Assembly (NCBI RefSeq): GCF_023721795.1
Contig: NZ_JAMQYE010000001.1
Span: 682,001 to 746,000, forward strand
DNA length: 64,000 bases
Direction: 5' to 3'
From: Zeimonas sediminis
GTDB taxonomy: Bacteria; Pseudomonadota; Gammaproteobacteria; Burkholderiales; Burkholderiaceae_E
Made by a program: the position numbers and the translations under genes
Notes under the pieces: generated by a model
Seen by the model: the letters and a program-made list of their open reading frames with translations, nothing else
Database searches by the model: none
Told to the model about the DNA's origin: nothing
In this document: positions 8,680 to 22,539 of the stretch, piece by piece
Layout: each line of letters starts with the position of its first letter
Position numbering within the stretch: position 1 is the stretch's first letter

Positions 8680-9726
8680 ATGGATTCCCTGTCGCAGATC
8701 GCGCTGGGCGCGGCCGTGGGCGTCGCGGCGATGGGCCGCCGCACCGCCCCGTGGAAGGCCGCGCTGTGGGGCGGCCTGTGCGGCACCCTGCCCGACCTCG
8801 ACGCGCTGATCGACCACGGCGACGCGGTGTCCAACATGACGCTGCACCGGGCCGAAACGCACGCGCTGTTCTGGCTGAGCCTCGCCTCGCCGCTGATCGC
8901 CTGGCTGATCGCCGCCGCCAGCGGCGAGCGCGACCGTTTCGGCCGGTGGTGGCTGGCGGTCTGGCTGGTGCTGGTCACGCATCCGCTGCTCGACGCGATG
9001 ACCATCTACGGCACGCAACTCGCGCTGCCGTTCAGCGACTGGCCCTTCGGCGTCGGCAGCGTCTTCATCATCGATCCGATGTATACGCTGCCGCTGCTGA
9101 TCGGGCTCGCGGTCGCGCTGGCACGGCCCGGCCCTGCCCGGCTTCGCGCCAACCTGATCGGCCTCGCCCTGTCGACCGCCTACCTGTGCTGGAGCGTGCT
9201 GGCGCAGACCATCGTGGAGGACCGGGTGCGCGGCGCGCTGGCGGCAGCCGGCGACCCTGCCGCGCGCGAGGTCCCGATGCTGGTGACCCCGACCGCCTTC
9301 AACACGGTGCTCTGGCGCGTCGTCGTGATGCGCGGCGAGCGCTACGACGAAGGCTTCGTCTCGCTGCTCGACGGCGACCGGGCGCCGCGCTTCACCCGCT
9401 TCGACCGGGGCCTGGCCCTGCTCGGGCAGGTGGGCGACCTGCCCGCGGTCGACCGGATGGCGCGCTTCACCCACGGCTTCTGGCGCCTGGCCGAGCGCGA
9501 GGGCCGGATCGTGCTGACCGACCTGCGAATGGGCCAGGAGCCCTACTACGCCTTCGCCTTCGCGGTCGCCGAACTCAGCCCGAACCCCGGCCTGCGCGCC
9601 GTCGTCCCGGTCAACGTCGGCGGCCGGCGCGGCATGGACGTCGGCGCGAGCCTGCGCTGGCTCGTCGACCGGGCGCTCGGCGCCGACCGCCTTCCGCCCG
9701 GCTTTCCCGGCGCGCCCGCCCGGTAG
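8680..9726 (+). CDS. YdjM/DUF457-like membrane-bound metal-dependent hydrolase
   Basis: 348 residues. The N-terminus MDSLSQIALGAAVG, the motif GTLPDLDAL and the following HRAETHALFW match the YdjM (LexA-regulated inner membrane hydrolase-like) family, in which His and Asp residues are thought to bind a metal. Four or so hydrophobic helices occupy the first 180 residues. The C-terminal half is soluble and contains a DLRMGQEPYY segment. The true reaction is unknown. It starts 18 bp after the acyl-CoA synthetase stop and is probably co-transcribed with it. No LexA box is visible nearby, unlike E. coli ydjM. Confidence 0.85.
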   Translation: MDSLSQIALGAAVGVAAMGRRTAPWKAALWGGLCGTLPDLDALIDHGDAVSNMTLHRAETHALFWLSLASPLIAWLIAAASGERDRFGRWWLAVWLVLVTHPLLDAMTIYGTQLALPFSDWPFGVGSVFIIDPMYTLPLLIGLAVALARPGPARLRANLIGLALSTAYLCWSVLAQTIVEDRVRGALAAAGDPAAREVPMLVTPTAFNTVLWRVVVMRGERYDEGFVSLLDGDRAPRFTRFDRGLALLGQVGDLPAVDRMARFTHGFWRLAEREGRIVLTDLRMGQEPYYAFAFAVAELSPNPGLRAVVPVNVGGRRGMDVGASLRWLVDRALGADRLPPGFPGAPAR

Positions 9727-9810
9727 CCCCGGCGCGGTCGCGCGGTGAAGCCGTCGCGATCGCTTAAACTCGGCCCGTTCCTTTCCGACCAACCTCCAGG
9801 ATTTCCGACC

Positions 9811-10332
9811 ATGGCCATCTACCGCCTCGGCGAGCGCGTCCCGTCCATCCACCCGACCGCCTGGGTCGCCGACTCGGCCGACCTGATCGGCCTCGTCGAG
9901 CTGCGCGAGAACGCCAGCGTCTGGTTCAACGCGGCGCTGCGCGGCGACAACGAGCCGATCGTCGTCGGCGCCAACAGCAACGTGCAGGAAGGCGCCGTGC
10001 TGCACACCGATCCGGGCTCGCCGCTGGTCATCGGCGAGTGGGTCACCGTGGGCCATCAGGCGATGCTGCACGGCTGCACGATCGGCGAGGGCTCGCTGAT
10101 CGGCATCCAGGCGATCGTGCTGAACGGCGCGAAGATCGGTCGCAACTGCCTGATCGGCGCCGGCGCGCTGATCGGCGAAGGCAAGGAGATCCCCGACAAC
10201 AGCGTCGTGCTCGGCGCCCCGGGGCGCGTCGTGCGGCAGCTCAGCGACGAGGACGCGGCCCGCATCCGCGCCGGCACCCTCACCTACGTCGAGCGCGCGC
10301 GGTACTACCGCGAGGCGCTGAACCGGGTCTGA
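9811..10332 (+). CDS. Gamma-class carbonic anhydrase family protein
   Basis: 173 residues forming a left-handed beta-helix of hexapeptide repeats (for example IGEGSLIG, IGRNCLIG). Zinc ligands of the gamma class are visible: His in VLHTD and the His pair in GHQAMLHG. The acyltransferase-like family also includes YrdA and PaaY, some of which show little carbonic anhydrase activity, so the reaction is uncertain. The frame opens further upstream at 9745, but the ATG at 9811 gives the usual family length and N-terminus. It ends 7 bp before hslO. Confidence 0.93.
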   Translation: MAIYRLGERVPSIHPTAWVADSADLIGLVELRENASVWFNAALRGDNEPIVVGANSNVQEGAVLHTDPGSPLVIGEWVTVGHQAMLHGCTIGEGSLIGIQAIVLNGAKIGRNCLIGAGALIGEGKEIPDNSVVLGAPGRVVRQLSDEDAARIRAGTLTYVERARYYREALNRV

Positions 10333-10339
10333 GGCGGGA

Positions 10340-11257
10340 ATGACCGACAGGGTCGACCGCTTCATGCTGCGCGGCGCGCCGGTCCGCGGCGAGATCGTCA
10401 CGCTCGACGAGGCCTGGCGCGAGGTCGTCGCGCGCCACGAGCTGCCCGCCGCGGTGCGCGACCGGCTCGGCGAGCTCTCCGCCGCCGCGCTGCTGCTCGC
10501 GGCCACGCTGAAGTTCGACGGCGCGATGGTCGTGCAGATCCACGGCGACGGGCCGGTCTCGCTGTTCGTCGTCGAGTGCCTGACCGACGGCAGCTATCGC
10601 GCCACCGTGAAGCTGCGCGAGCCCGACGAGCGCATCGCACACGACGCCTCGCTCGCCTCGCTGGTCAACGCGGGCGGCGGCGGCCGCTTCGTCGTGACGC
10701 TCGACCCGCGCGGCGAGTCGCCGAACCGCCAGCCCTGGCAGGGGATCGTCCCGTTCGACGGCGACTCGGTGGCCGACATGCTCGAGCGCTACATGCAGCA
10801 GTCCGAGCAGCTGCCGACCCGGCTGTGGCTGGCGGCCGACGAGAGCCGCGCCGTGGGCCTGCTGCTGCAGCGCCTGCCCGACGAAGGCGGAGCGGCCGGC
10901 GCGGCGGTCGACGAGGACGGCTGGAACCGGATGCAGCGGCTGGCCGAAACGATCAGCAAGGAAGAGCTGCTCGGCCTCGCGCCGGAGAAGGTGCTCGAGC
11001 GGCTCTTCTGGCAAGAGCCGCTGCACGCCTTCGACGGGCGCGACTACCACTTCGCGTGCAGTTGCTCGCGCGAGAAGGTCGTCGGCATGCTCAGGATGCT
11101 CGGACGCGACGAGGTCGACGGCATCGTGGCCGAACAGGGCGCGGTGGAAGTGCGCTGCGACTTCTGCAACGAGCTGTGGCGATTCGATGCGGTCGATTGC
11201 GGGATGGTGTTCGCCGTGGCCGGCGACCTGGCCCCCGGGACCGCCAGCCATCACTGA
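10340..11257 (+). CDS. hslO: Hsp33 redox-activated chaperone
   Basis: 305-residue holdase that is switched on by oxidative unfolding. The C-terminal zinc centre is intact: CSC in HFACSCSRE and CDFC in VRCDFCNELW (CxC...CxxC). These four cysteines bind zinc when reduced and form disulfides under oxidative stress. The N-terminus DRFMLRGAPVRGEIV is typical. It starts 7 bp after the carbonic anhydrase gene, with GAGGCGGGA as ribosome-binding site. A strong GC hairpin lies just after its stop. Confidence 0.96.
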   Translation: MTDRVDRFMLRGAPVRGEIVTLDEAWREVVARHELPAAVRDRLGELSAAALLLAATLKFDGAMVVQIHGDGPVSLFVVECLTDGSYRATVKLREPDERIAHDASLASLVNAGGGGRFVVTLDPRGESPNRQPWQGIVPFDGDSVADMLERYMQQSEQLPTRLWLAADESRAVGLLLQRLPDEGGAAGAAVDEDGWNRMQRLAETISKEELLGLAPEKVLERLFWQEPLHAFDGRDYHFACSCSREKVVGMLRMLGRDEVDGIVAEQGAVEVRCDFCNELWRFDAVDCGMVFAVAGDLAPGTASHH

Positions 11258-11265
11258 TCGCCGGT

Positions 11266-11287
11266 GCGGGGGGTGACGGCCCCCCGC
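11266..11287. terminator. GC hairpin between convergent hslO and ftsB
   Basis: Perfect 8-bp stem GCGGGGGG / CCCCCCGC with a 6-base loop (TGACGG). It lies 8 bp after the hslO stop and about 70 bp beyond the ftsB stop on the other strand. No T-run follows on either strand, so it may act with Rho or simply protect 3' ends. Confidence 0.5.
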
Positions 11288-11354
11288 CTCCGGGATCGGC
11301 TTGCTCCGGAGCGTCGGCGCGCAGGCGGAAGGTGCCGCGCAGGTTTCCGCTCGC

Positions 11355-11684
11355 TCAGTCCAGCCGCGTGGCCGCGGTGCGGATCTCGCCGGTGACCGCC
11401 GGCATCCGGGTCGGTGTTTCGTTGATCTGCACGAAGATCTCGCCCGGCCGGACCATGCCGAGGTCGTAGCGGGCGCGCTCCTCGACGGCCCGCATGCCCT
11501 CGCGCAGGTCGGCGACCTCGGCGGCCAGCGCCTCGTTGCGCGCCGACAGCCGGCCGTTGGCCGCGCGCTGCTGCACCAGCTGCCGATCGAGCTCCCAGAC
11601 GCGCAGCCAGCCGCCCTTGCCCAGCCACAACGGGTACTGGATCAGGATCAGCAGGCCGGACAGGACCACGGCGAGGATGCGCAT
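11355..11684 (-). CDS. ftsB: Cell division protein FtsB (septum formation initiator)
   Basis: 109 residues: an N-terminal membrane helix ([18 protein letters not shown]), then a coiled coil (about residues 30-70, [18 protein letters not shown]), then a periplasmic tail. FtsB joins FtsL and FtsQ in the divisome. The E. coli gene also follows the eno region. The Arg/Thr-rich C-terminal tail after residue 85 is variable in the family. It starts 64 bp after the eno stop on the same strand. Confidence 0.92.
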   Translation of the reverse strand: MRILAVVLSGLLILIQYPLWLGKGGWLRVWELDRQLVQQRAANGRLSARNEALAAEVADLREGMRAVEERARYDLGMVRPGEIFVQINETPTRMPAVTGEIRTAATRLD

Positions 11685-11748
11685 CGGCGGCGTTCGCTCC
11701 GGGTTGCTCTGGTGGCGCGCGACCGGGACAGCCGGGCGCGCGGCGCTT

Positions 11749-14230
<2,482 letters not shown>

Positions 14231-14264
14231 TCGGTGCGTGTCCTCCGGATCGACTGCGCCGGAC

Positions 14265-16795
<2,531 letters not shown>

Positions 16796-16850
16796 GGCCG
16801 ACACCTCCCTAGTGCTTCGTTCGCGATTCTAGTCATCGACGCGGCGACTT

Positions 16851-16856
16851 TATAAT
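16851..16856 (+). promoter_or_regulatory. -10 element (TATAAT) for scoAB
   Basis: Perfect TATAAT 33 bp before the scoA ATG in the 94-bp divergent gap with the kinase-like gene. The -35 region (around 16827-16833) is a poor match to TTGACA, so an activator may be needed. Confidence 0.5.
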
Positions 16857-16889
16857 CCGGCGACATTCGACGACCCACCGAGGAATCCG

Positions 16890-17591
16890 ATGAGCAAGGT
16901 TTACCCAAGCGCCGCCGAAGCGCTGGCGGACATCGTCCGAGACGGCCAGATGATCGCCGTCGGCGGCTTCGGCCTGTGCGGCATTCCCGAGGCGCTGATC
17001 GCCGCGCTGCGCGACAGCGGCGTCAAGAACCTGACCTGCATCTCGAACAATGCGGGCGTCGACGGCTTCGGCCTCGGCCTGCTGCTGGCCACCCGCCAGA
17101 TCCGCAAGATGATCGCCAGCTACGTCGGCGAGAACAAGGAGTTCGAGCGGCAGTACCTGTCCGGCGAGCTCGAGCTCGAGTTCACGCCACAGGGCACGCT
17201 GGCCGAGAAGCTGCGCGCCGGCGGCGCGGGCATTCCCGCCTTCTTCACGCAGACCGGCGTGGGCACCATCGTGGCCGAGGGCAAGGAGATCCGCGAGTTC
17301 GAGGGCCGCAAGTACGTGATGGAGCGCTCGCTGGTTCCCGACGTGTCGCTGGTCAAGGCCTGGATGGCCGACCGCTCGGGCAACCTGGTGTTCCGCCGCA
17401 CCGCGCGCAACTTCAACCCGAACGTCGCGATGGCCGGGAAGATCACCGTGGTCGAGGCCGAGGTGATCGTGCCGACCGGCGAGATCGACCCCGACGCGAT
17501 CCACCTGCCCGGCATCTACGTGCACCGTATCGTGCACAACCCGACCCCGGAAAAGCGCATCGAGCAGCGCACCACCCGCCCCGCTCGCTGA
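16890..17591 (+). CDS. scoA: 3-oxoacid CoA-transferase subunit A
   Basis: 233 residues, family I CoA-transferase alpha subunit. The motif [13 protein letters not shown] is near the N-terminus, followed by the glycine-rich TGVGT region and a conserved C-terminal [14 protein letters not shown]. With subunit B it transfers CoA from succinyl-CoA (or another donor) to acetoacetate or a related 3-oxo acid. The CoA donor cannot be deduced from sequence. The start at 16890 follows GAGGAA. Confidence 0.94.
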   Translation: MSKVYPSAAEALADIVRDGQMIAVGGFGLCGIPEALIAALRDSGVKNLTCISNNAGVDGFGLGLLLATRQIRKMIASYVGENKEFERQYLSGELELEFTPQGTLAEKLRAGGAGIPAFFTQTGVGTIVAEGKEIREFEGRKYVMERSLVPDVSLVKAWMADRSGNLVFRRTARNFNPNVAMAGKITVVEAEVIVPTGEIDPDAIHLPGIYVHRIVHNPTPEKRIEQRTTRPAR

Positions 17592-17601
17592 GGAGAGACG
17601 C

Positions 17602-18252
17602 ATGGCCTGGACCCGAGACGAAATGGCCGCGCGCGCGGCCCGCGAACTGAAGAACGGCTACTACGTGAACCTGGGCATCGGCCTGCCGACGCTGGTGGCC
17701 AACCACGTGCCGGCCGACATGGAGGTCTGGCTGCAGTCCGAGAACGGGCTGCTCGGCATCGGCCCGTTCCCGACCGAGGACGAGGTCGACCCCGACCTGA
17801 TCAATGCCGGCAAGCAGACCGTGACCACGCTGCCCGGCTCGTCGATCTTCTCGTCGGCGGATTCGTTCGCGATGATTCGCGGCGGCAAGATCAACCTGGC
17901 GATCCTCGGCGCGATGCAGGTCAGCGAGAAAGGCGACCTGGCCAACTGGATGATCCCCGGCAAGATGGTCAAGGGCATGGGCGGCGCGATGGACCTGGTC
18001 GCCGGCGTGGGCCGCGTCATCGTCCTGATGGAGCACACCGCCAAGAAGAAGGACGGCACCGAGGAGCAGAAGCTGCTGAAGGAATGCTCGCTGCCGTTGA
18101 CCGGCGTCGGCGTGGTCGACACGATCGTCACCGACCTCGGTGTGATCAAGGTGACGCCGAACGGCCTGAAGCTGCTCGAGCTCGCGCCCGGCGTCTCCAA
18201 GCACGAGATCGTCGAAAAGACCGGGTGCCCGATCGACGTGTCGGCAGTCTGA
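17602..18252 (+). CDS. scoB: 3-oxoacid CoA-transferase subunit B
   Basis: 216 residues, beta subunit that carries the catalytic glutamate in the motif [11 protein letters not shown] (about residues 48-58). Other family features are [15 protein letters not shown] and the late ITDLGV-like [11 protein letters not shown]. It starts 10 bp after scoA behind GAGGAGAG, so the two are one operon and presumably one heterotetramer. A long inverted-repeat element begins 12 bp after its stop. Confidence 0.95.
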   Translation: MAWTRDEMAARAARELKNGYYVNLGIGLPTLVANHVPADMEVWLQSENGLLGIGPFPTEDEVDPDLINAGKQTVTTLPGSSIFSSADSFAMIRGGKINLAILGAMQVSEKGDLANWMIPGKMVKGMGGAMDLVAGVGRVIVLMEHTAKKKDGTEEQKLLKECSLPLTGVGVVDTIVTDLGVIKVTPNGLKLLELAPGVSKHEIVEKTGCPIDVSAV

Positions 18253-18263
18253 GCAGGCTCGCT

Positions 18264-18469
18264 GGCCCGGGGGTGGGGTTTCCTTCTCGCCGGGCTTTGG
18301 CAAGCCGAGTGCTTCCGAAGGGAGCGGCGATCAGGGAGGGCGCTGTCTGAGCGGGCCTGAAGGGCCCGCGAGTTGCGCCCGACCCGCCGCGGACGAGGAA
18401 GACGAGGGAAGCCCCGCAAAGCGGGGCCGCAGCCTCAGCCCGGCGAGAAGGAAACCCCGCCCCCGGGCC
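18264..18469. repeat. 206-bp element with 33-bp terminal inverted repeats
   Basis: The left arm (18264-18296) and right arm (18437-18469) are reverse complements with a single mismatch over 33 bp. The 140-bp interior holds two further perfect hairpins: GCGGGCC/GGCCCGC at 18351-18369 (5-base loop) and GCCCCGC/GCGGGGC at 18411-18427 (AAA loop). It fills nearly all of the gap between scoB and the convergent thioesterase gene and codes for nothing recognisable. No target duplication is visible at its edges. It may be a MITE-like or BIME-like repeat, or a large bidirectional terminator. Confidence 0.75.
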
Positions 18470-18478
18470 CCGCCACGA

Positions 18479-18877
18479 TCACCCCACCGGCTCGACGATC
18501 GCCTTGCGGACCGCGTCGGGCAGCGGCGTCGACTTCCGCTTCGGGAAATCGACCCACACCACCTTGGCGCCGCCTTCGGCGTAGACCGTGTCGGGATCGT
18601 CGGTGCGCGACAGCAGCGCGGTGGTCTCGAAGCTGGAGCGGCCGATCTGGCCGACGTACAGCCGGCAGCGGACCGTGCCCGGGTACTGCAGCTCGCGGAT
18701 GAAGCTGCAGTGCGCGTTGACGATGACCGGCCCGGTGCCGTCGGGATTCGCGCTCATGCCCAGCGCGTCGAACCAGCTGATCCGGAGCTGCTCGAGATAG
18801 CGGAAGTAGACCGTATTATTGACATGGCCCATCGCGTCCATGTCGCCCCAGCGGATCGGGATGTCCATCTCGAACAC
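18479..18877 (-). CDS. Acyl-CoA thioesterase, hot-dog fold (4HBT type)
   Basis: 132 residues with the 4HBT signature RWGDMDAMGHVNNTVYFRYLEQLR, where the Asp in WGDMD is the usual catalytic residue. It hydrolyses an acyl-CoA thioester; the substrate is not predictable. The reading frame continues upstream without homology. I use GTG 18877, preceded by AAGGG, while ATG 18868 (MDIPIRWGD) is nearly as good. It is divergent from the DUF3422 gene with about 50 bp between starts and ends just outside the inverted-repeat element. Confidence 0.85.
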   Translation of the reverse strand: MFEMDIPIRWGDMDAMGHVNNTVYFRYLEQLRISWFDALGMSANPDGTGPVIVNAHCSFIRELQYPGTVRCRLYVGQIGRSSFETTALLSRTDDPDTVYAEGGAKVVWVDFPKRKSTPLPDAVRKAIVEPVG

Positions 18878-18928
18878 CGGGACCCTTTCTTCTTCGCGTC
18901 GCTGTCCAGTCACCCTCGGTCGATCTCC

Positions 18929-20308
18929 GTGCAGAAGCCAAGTCATCAGAAGGATTCGAGTCCCGGCGAAGCCGACGGCGCGCGCGACTTCCCGCAGCCG
19001 ATGCGCTCGCATCCGGAGCGCTTCGCGCTGCAGAACGAGATCCACGCGCGGCCGCGGCTGGCCGTGGCGTCGCCCCAGTCAGTTTCGCACATCGCCCTGC
19101 TGGGCCCCGAGGGCCAGGCGGTGGATCCGACACACCCGGGCTCGCTGTACGCGGCGATCGGCCGGCTGTGCGAGCGCCTCGGCCGGCCCGGCCCGCCGCC
19201 CGGCGTGCGGCACTTCTTCGGCGACTTCGGCAGCTTCCGGCTGAAGTGGGAGCGGCACGGCGAGTTCGACGACCTGACCGTCTACCGCGACGACTGCAGC
19301 GCCGCCGCGCCGTTCGCCGATCCCGCCCTGTCGGCGCTGCCGGCTGACTGGCTGGCGAGCCTGCCCGGCCAGCAGATCGCCGGCCTGCACGTGGCCGTGC
19401 TGCCAGCCGAGACGCGCGAGAGCTTCGCCGATCTCTTCGACCGCGAATCGCTTACCGCCGCCACGCTGGCCGACGGCGCCGCGACCGCCTGCACCGACTT
19501 CCGCGTCGGGCCCGACGGCTTCACCCGCTTCCTGCTGCTGACGCGCGACACGAGCCGCACGCTGACCGGCCGCGAGGTGCAGCGGCTGATCGAGATCGAG
19601 GTGTACCGGATGATGGCGATGCTCGCCTTTCCGCTCGCCCGCCGCACCGCCGGCGAGCTGGACGCGGTCGAGCGCGAGCTGAGCGAACTGGTCGCCCGGC
19701 TGGAGACCGCCGAGGCGACCGACGAGCCGGCCCTGCTGCGGCAGATCACCCGGCTGGCCGCCACCGTCGAGCGGATCGCCGGCACCACCGGCTTTCGCTT
19801 CGCGGCCGCGCGCGCCTATCACGCGATCGTCCAGCAGCGCGGCGCCGGCCTGCGCGACGGGCGGCTGCCCGGCCTGCAGACGCCGACCGGCTTTCTAGAG
19901 CGCCGTTTCGGCCCGGCGATGGCCTTCTGCGAAAGCGTCGCCCGCCGGGTCGACGCGACCGCGGAGCGGATCGCCCGCGCCAGCGCCCTGCTGCGCACCC
20001 GCGTGGACATCGAGCGCGAGCGGCAGAACCAGGAGCTGCTGGCCGCGATGAACCGGCGCGCCCGCCTGCAGCTGAACCTGCAGCAGACGGTCGAAGGGCT
20101 GTCGGTGGCGGCGATCACCTATTACGCGGTGGGACTGGTCGGCTACATCGCCAAGGCGGCGAAGGCCGGCGGCTGGCCGGTCGATCCCGACCTGGCGGCC
20201 GGGCTGTCGGTGGTGCCGATCGCGATCGCGGTCGCGCTCGGCATCCGTCACATCCGCGAGGGCATCCGGCGCCGCCTCGGAAGCGGCGCCGCCGGCAATC
20301 ACGACTGA
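18929..20308 (+). CDS. DUF3422 family membrane-anchored protein
   Basis: About 459 residues. The N-terminal motif RFALQNEIHARPRL and the later HFFGDFGSFRLKWERHGEF are typical of DUF3422, an uncharacterised proteobacterial family. A long helical middle section (about residues 230-390) precedes two C-terminal membrane helices (LSVAAITYYAVGLVGYI and LSVVPIAIAVALGI), suggesting an inner-membrane anchor with a large cytoplasmic domain. The start is uncertain: GTG 18929 or ATG 19001, the latter matching the usual family N-terminus; neither has a clear ribosome-binding site. Its stop lies 1 bp from the convergent P450 stop. Confidence 0.85.
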   Translation: MQKPSHQKDSSPGEADGARDFPQPMRSHPERFALQNEIHARPRLAVASPQSVSHIALLGPEGQAVDPTHPGSLYAAIGRLCERLGRPGPPPGVRHFFGDFGSFRLKWERHGEFDDLTVYRDDCSAAAPFADPALSALPADWLASLPGQQIAGLHVAVLPAETRESFADLFDRESLTAATLADGAATACTDFRVGPDGFTRFLLLTRDTSRTLTGREVQRLIEIEVYRMMAMLAFPLARRTAGELDAVERELSELVARLETAEATDEPALLRQITRLAATVERIAGTTGFRFAAARAYHAIVQQRGAGLRDGRLPGLQTPTGFLERRFGPAMAFCESVARRVDATAERIARASALLRTRVDIERERQNQELLAAMNRRARLQLNLQQTVEGLSVAAITYYAVGLVGYIAKAAKAGGWPVDPDLAAGLSVVPIAIAVALGIRHIREGIRRRLGSGAAGNHD

Positions 20309-20309
20309 T

Positions 20310-21554
20310 TCAGGCCGCCCGTGCCGGCAGGTGCCTGAGCCCGCGGAAGCGCAGCCGGCGGTCGCGGTCGGCTGCGCCGTCGCGCTGCAGGCCAGGGAAA
20401 CGCGCGACCAGCCTCCCGATCGCGATCCGGCCTTCCATCCGCGCCACGTTCATGCCGGCACAGGCGTGATCGCCGTGGCCGAAGGCGACGTGACGGTTCG
20501 GCTTGCGGCCGACGTCGAAACGCTCGGGGTCGTCGAACTGCGACGGGTCGCGGTTCGCCGCGCCGATGCACAGCGTGACCAGCGTGCCGGCCGCGACCGG
20601 CACGCCGCCGATCTCGCAGTCGGCCGTCATGCAGCGGTTGTTGAACTGCAGCGGGCTCTCGTAGCGCAGCATCTCCTCGATCGCCGTGTTCAGCAGAGAC
20701 GGGTCCTCGCGCAGCCTGCGCAGTTCGTCGGGCCGGGACAGCAGCGTGTCCAGGCCGTTGCCGATCAGGTTGGTCGTGGTCTCGTGCCCCGCGTTGAGCA
20801 GGAAGATGCAGTTCTGGACCAGCTCGGCGTGGCCGAGCCGCTCGCCGCCGACCTCGCCCTGGATCAGGCGGGTCAGCACGTCTTCGTCAGGATCGAGCGG
20901 ATGCGCCCGCCGATCGGCGATCAGGCCGTCGAGATAGGCCGAGAACTCGCGCACCGCCGCATTGCCGGTGTCCAGCATCTGCCCGGTGGGCACCGGCTCG
21001 AGCGCCGCCAGGATCGCGAGCGACCAGCCGCGCAGCGGCCCGCGGTCGGCGCGCGGCACGGCGAGCAGGTTGCCGATCACCTCGACCGGGATCTGCGCGG
21101 CGAAGTCGTCGATCAGGTCGAACGCGCCCTTGTCCTGCATCGCGTCGAGCAGCCCGTCGACCAGCGCGACCACGCCCGCCTCCATCCGCGCGATCGCGCG
21201 CTGGTTGACCGCGCCCAGGATCAGCCTGCGCACCCGGGTGTGCAGCGGCGGGTCGTTGAACACCAGGCTGGTCGTGTGGTGCTCGTAGAGCGGCGTGTCG
21301 CCGAACTTCGGCCGGAACTCGCGCTTCTTGTCGGAGCTGGCGTGCGGGCTGCGATAGACCGCCGACACGTCGTCGAAGCGGGTGAGGAACAGGCTGCCGT
21401 CGGCGAGCCGGCGCACCGGGTCGTGCTCGCGCAGCGCGCGGTAGTACGGATAGGGATCGTCGACGAAGTCGGGCGGCGGCGCCGACAGCTGGAAGCCCGA
21501 GGCGAATGCCGCCGCCTCTCGGGGATCGTCGAGCCGGGCTGCGGTCTCGCGCAT
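20310..21554 (-). CDS. Cytochrome P450
   Basis: 414-residue soluble bacterial P450 with no membrane anchor. The haem-binding motif is FGHGDHACAG with Cys365 as the axial ligand, the I-helix oxygen-activation motif is AGHETT (residues 255-260), and the K-helix ExxR is E294-R297. It is a monooxygenase of unknown substrate and needs an external ferredoxin and reductase, which are not encoded nearby. It follows an SDR dehydrogenase gene by 40 bp on the same strand, so the pair may oxidise one substrate in two steps. Confidence 0.95.
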   Translation of the reverse strand: MRETAARLDDPREAAAFASGFQLSAPPPDFVDDPYPYYRALREHDPVRRLADGSLFLTRFDDVSAVYRSPHASSDKKREFRPKFGDTPLYEHHTTSLVFNDPPLHTRVRRLILGAVNQRAIARMEAGVVALVDGLLDAMQDKGAFDLIDDFAAQIPVEVIGNLLAVPRADRGPLRGWSLAILAALEPVPTGQMLDTGNAAVREFSAYLDGLIADRRAHPLDPDEDVLTRLIQGEVGGERLGHAELVQNCIFLLNAGHETTTNLIGNGLDTLLSRPDELRRLREDPSLLNTAIEEMLRYESPLQFNNRCMTADCEIGGVPVAAGTLVTLCIGAANRDPSQFDDPERFDVGRKPNRHVAFGHGDHACAGMNVARMEGRIAIGRLVARFPGLQRDGAADRDRRLRFRGLRHLPARAA

Positions 21555-21594
21555 CGGTTCCCTCCTCCGTCGATCGCCGCGGCTGCCGGGCGCG

Positions 21595-22368
21595 CTACAG
21601 CGCGAAGCCGTCGTCGGCCGCGATCACCGCGCCGTTGACGAAGTCGGACTGGTCCGAGGCGAGCAGCAGCATCACGCCGTCGAGGTCCTCGGGCTTGCCC
21701 ACCCTGCGCCGCGGCAGCATCTGGATCAGCTTCTGGCCGGCCTCGGTCTGCCAGTGGTGGGCATTGATCTCGGTCTCGATGTAGCCGGGGCAGACCGCGT
21801 TGACGTTGATGTTGTAGCGGCCCCACTCGAGCGCCATCGCCTTGGTCATGTGCACGACCGCGGCCTTGCTCATGCAGTAGACGCCGATCTGAGCGAGCAC
21901 CCGCAACCCGGCCATCGAGGCCACGTTCACGATGCGGGCGCGCCGCGTCGGGTCCTCCTTGGCGCGCGCGATCATCCGCTTGCCGACCGCCTGGGCCACG
22001 AAGAAGGCGCCGCGCGTGTTGGTGTCGAAGACGAAGTCGTAGTCCTCGGCGGTGACGTCGACCAGCCGCTGGGTGGTGCTGACGCCGGAGTTGTTGACCA
22101 GGATGTCGATCGGCCCGGCATCGGTCTCGGCCTGGGCGACGGCCGCCTCGATCGCTGCGTTGTCGGTCACGTCGAGCGCGACGACGTGCGCGTCGCCGCC
22201 GGCCGCCTCGATCTCCGCGCGGAGCTCCTTCAGCCGTTCCGTGCGGCGCGAGGCGAGCACGACCTGGGCGCCGTTGTCGGCGAGCAGCCGGGCGAAGCGC
22301 GCCCCGAGGCCGCTCGATGCGCCGGTGATCAGGGCCGTCTTGCCGGTCAGGTCGAATGAGGTGGGCAC
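21595..22368 (-). CDS. Short-chain dehydrogenase/reductase
   Basis: 257-residue classical SDR. Cofactor motif TGASSGLG (residues 15-22), NNSG at about 92-95, and catalytic Ser151, Tyr164 and Lys168 (YCMSK). An Arg at the end of beta-strand 2 (ASRRTERL) suggests NADP(H) preference. The frame is open far upstream across the opposite ETF-QO gene, but the GTG at 22368 has AAGGAG six bases upstream and gives the usual N-terminus (FDLTGKTALITG). It is first in a likely operon with the P450 and is divergent from ETF-QO. Confidence 0.93.
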   Translation of the reverse strand: MPTSFDLTGKTALITGASSGLGARFARLLADNGAQVVLASRRTERLKELRAEIEAAGGDAHVVALDVTDNAAIEAAVAQAETDAGPIDILVNNSGVSTTQRLVDVTAEDYDFVFDTNTRGAFFVAQAVGKRMIARAKEDPTRRARIVNVASMAGLRVLAQIGVYCMSKAAVVHMTKAMALEWGRYNINVNAVCPGYIETEINAHHWQTEAGQKLIQMLPRRRVGKPEDLDGVMLLLASDQSDFVNGAVIAADDGFAL

Positions 22369-22539
22369 TGTGTTCTCCTTGCGCCGGCCGCCTCGACCGC
22401 GGCCGCGATGATTTCGGGAAAGCCTTGCGGCCGATGTTATCCGAATCGATCCGCAGCGCCCCCCGGTTTGCGCCGATGCACCGGTTTCCGGGACAATCGA
22501 CGGTCGAACAAGGCACTGTCTGCATCCTCCGGAGAAGAA

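Noticed and set aside
6937-10506. 1189-codon open frame on the minus strand opposite the acyl-CoA synthetase to hslO genes
   Set aside because: GC-rich shadow: composition dominated by Arg, Ala, Gly, His, with no family similarity, and it runs antisense to four clear genes.
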